A stretch of DNA of 64,000 nt from Luteitalea pratensis (GTDB lineage: Bacteria > Acidobacteriota > Vicinamibacteria > Vicinamibacterales > Vicinamibacteraceae), in NCBI RefSeq assembly GCF_001618865.1, contig NZ_CP015136.1:5801001-5865000 (forward strand), in the 5' to 3' direction. The notes beneath the pieces are model-generated. The model did not search any database, was not told where the DNA came from, and worked only from the letters and a program-made list of their open reading frames with translations. Each line of letters starts with the position of its first letter. Positions within the stretch are counted from its first letter, which is position 1. This document shows, piece after piece, positions 63,510 to 64,000 of this stretch. The position numbers and the translations under genes were made by a program.

Positions 63510-64000
63510 CCGCAGCCGGCGGCGTGGACGTCCAGTCGATCTACGAACGGCGCTTCGCCGACACGCTGGCCTTCCGGCGAGAGATGTGGGGCGTCCTCTG
63601 CAGGGGGTTCTTCCAGCGTCACGTGTCGGAGACCGCCACGGTGGTCGAAATCGGCGCCGGCTACTGCGAGTTCATCAACAACATCCGCGCCCGCCGCAAG
63701 ATCGCCGTCGACCTGAACCCGGACACGCGGCGGCATGCTGGAGCCGACGTCGAGGTGATCCTGTCGTCGACCTCGCGCATGGCCACTCTCGACGACGGCG
63801 TCGCCGATGTGGTCTTTGCCAGCAACTTCCTGGAGCACCTGACCCGCGAGGACATTCTCGCCACACTGCGCGAGGTCAGGCGCGTGTTGACGCCGCGAGG
63901 GCAGTTCCTGATCCTGCAGCCGAACATCAGGTACTGCCGCGAAGACTACTGGCAGTTTTTCGATCACATCACGCCGCTCTGTGAACGCAGCCTGTCGGAG
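63506..64000 (+). CDS. Class I SAM methyltransferase, N-terminal part (cut by window edge)
   Basis: 165 codons are visible. The product starts [20 protein letters not shown] and has [15 protein letters not shown] (SAM loop), a [15 protein letters not shown] strand, [20 protein letters not shown] and [20 protein letters not shown]. It overlaps the epimerase stop as ATGA and is likely part of the same sugar-modification operon. The substrate is unknown. Confidence 0.85.
   Translation, partial: MTAAGGVDVQSIYERRFADTLAFRREMWGVLCRGFFQRHVSETATVVEIGAGYCEFINNIRARRKIAVDLNPDTRRHAGADVEVILSSTSRMATLDDGVADVVFASNFLEHLTREDILATLREVRRVLTPRGQFLILQPNIRYCREDYWQFFDHITPLCERSLSE

Overview
The window is high-GC bacterial chromosome with dense, mostly tight operons and strongly G/C-biased third codon positions. 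Gene order and content suggest Acidobacteriota, probably a Vicinamibacteria-like lineage; this is inferred from gene order, the EF-Tu sequence and the repeat style, because no 16S gene is present. No prophage, IS transposase, CRISPR array or rRNA gene was seen.

Layout. (1) About 1-27,000 is one long minus-strand core-genome run. It opens with the translation/transcription block tRNA-Thr-Tyr-Gly-Thr, tuf, rpmG, tRNA-Trp, secE, nusG, rplK, rplA, rplJ, rplL and the 5' part of rpoB. Upstream of that lie rlmB, gltX, ispDF (fused), a B3/B4-domain gene, plsC, a PIN/TRAM gene, radA, a four-helix-bundle (S23) gene, alr, dnaB, rplI, rpsR, rpsF, pth, rplY, prs, tRNA-Gln, ispE, a lolB-like gene and a TPR gene. 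(2) About 26.9-30.3 kb is a plus-strand lipopolysaccharide block: GT9 heptosyltransferase, O-antigen ligase, heptose-7-P kinase. (3) About 30.4-40.7 kb is mixed: purH, a cold-shock gene, two unrecognised genes, selA, a 1061-residue phosphorylase-kinase-alpha/beta-like protein, a VapBC-type pair and rfbB. (4) About 40.9-52.7 kb is a complex I operon with nuoA,B,C,D,E,F,H,J,K,L,M,N in order; nuoG and nuoI are absent. (5) About 52.9-64 kb is plus-strand: a repeat-invaded glycosyltransferase, thiS, a membrane GT-C-like gene, thiG, a coiled-coil methyltransferase, a DUF3108 protein, and a sugar/heptose block (SDR epimerase, gmhA, gmhB, second SDR, second methyltransferase cut by the window end).

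The most unusual signal is a layer of small repeats over this ordinary gene content. Two kinds occur. One is a set of palindromic elements framed by GTAG...CTAC, in several classes whose stem sequences differ but stay self-complementary. The other is arrays of degenerate 7-bp units (8-9 bp in one family), often in inverted orientation around a short core. They fill many gaps between genes and also enter genes in frame: IspE has three insertions, one glycosyltransferase carries about 186 extra residues including a 162-bp tandem duplication, NuoL and an unrelated methyltransferase share the same repeat-encoded peptide, and NuoM has one near its C-terminus. One palindrome is inserted in the loop of another. 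The thiS start codon and its apparent ribosome-binding site lie inside a heptad array. One inverted 8-bp array pair flanks an S23 four-helix-bundle gene, with three gene-less elements of similar build elsewhere.

Functionally the window links translation and replication housekeeping, isoprenoid precursor steps (ispDF, ispE), envelope assembly (alr, plsC, lolB-like, LPS and heptose genes), respiration (nuo) and thiamine thiazole synthesis.
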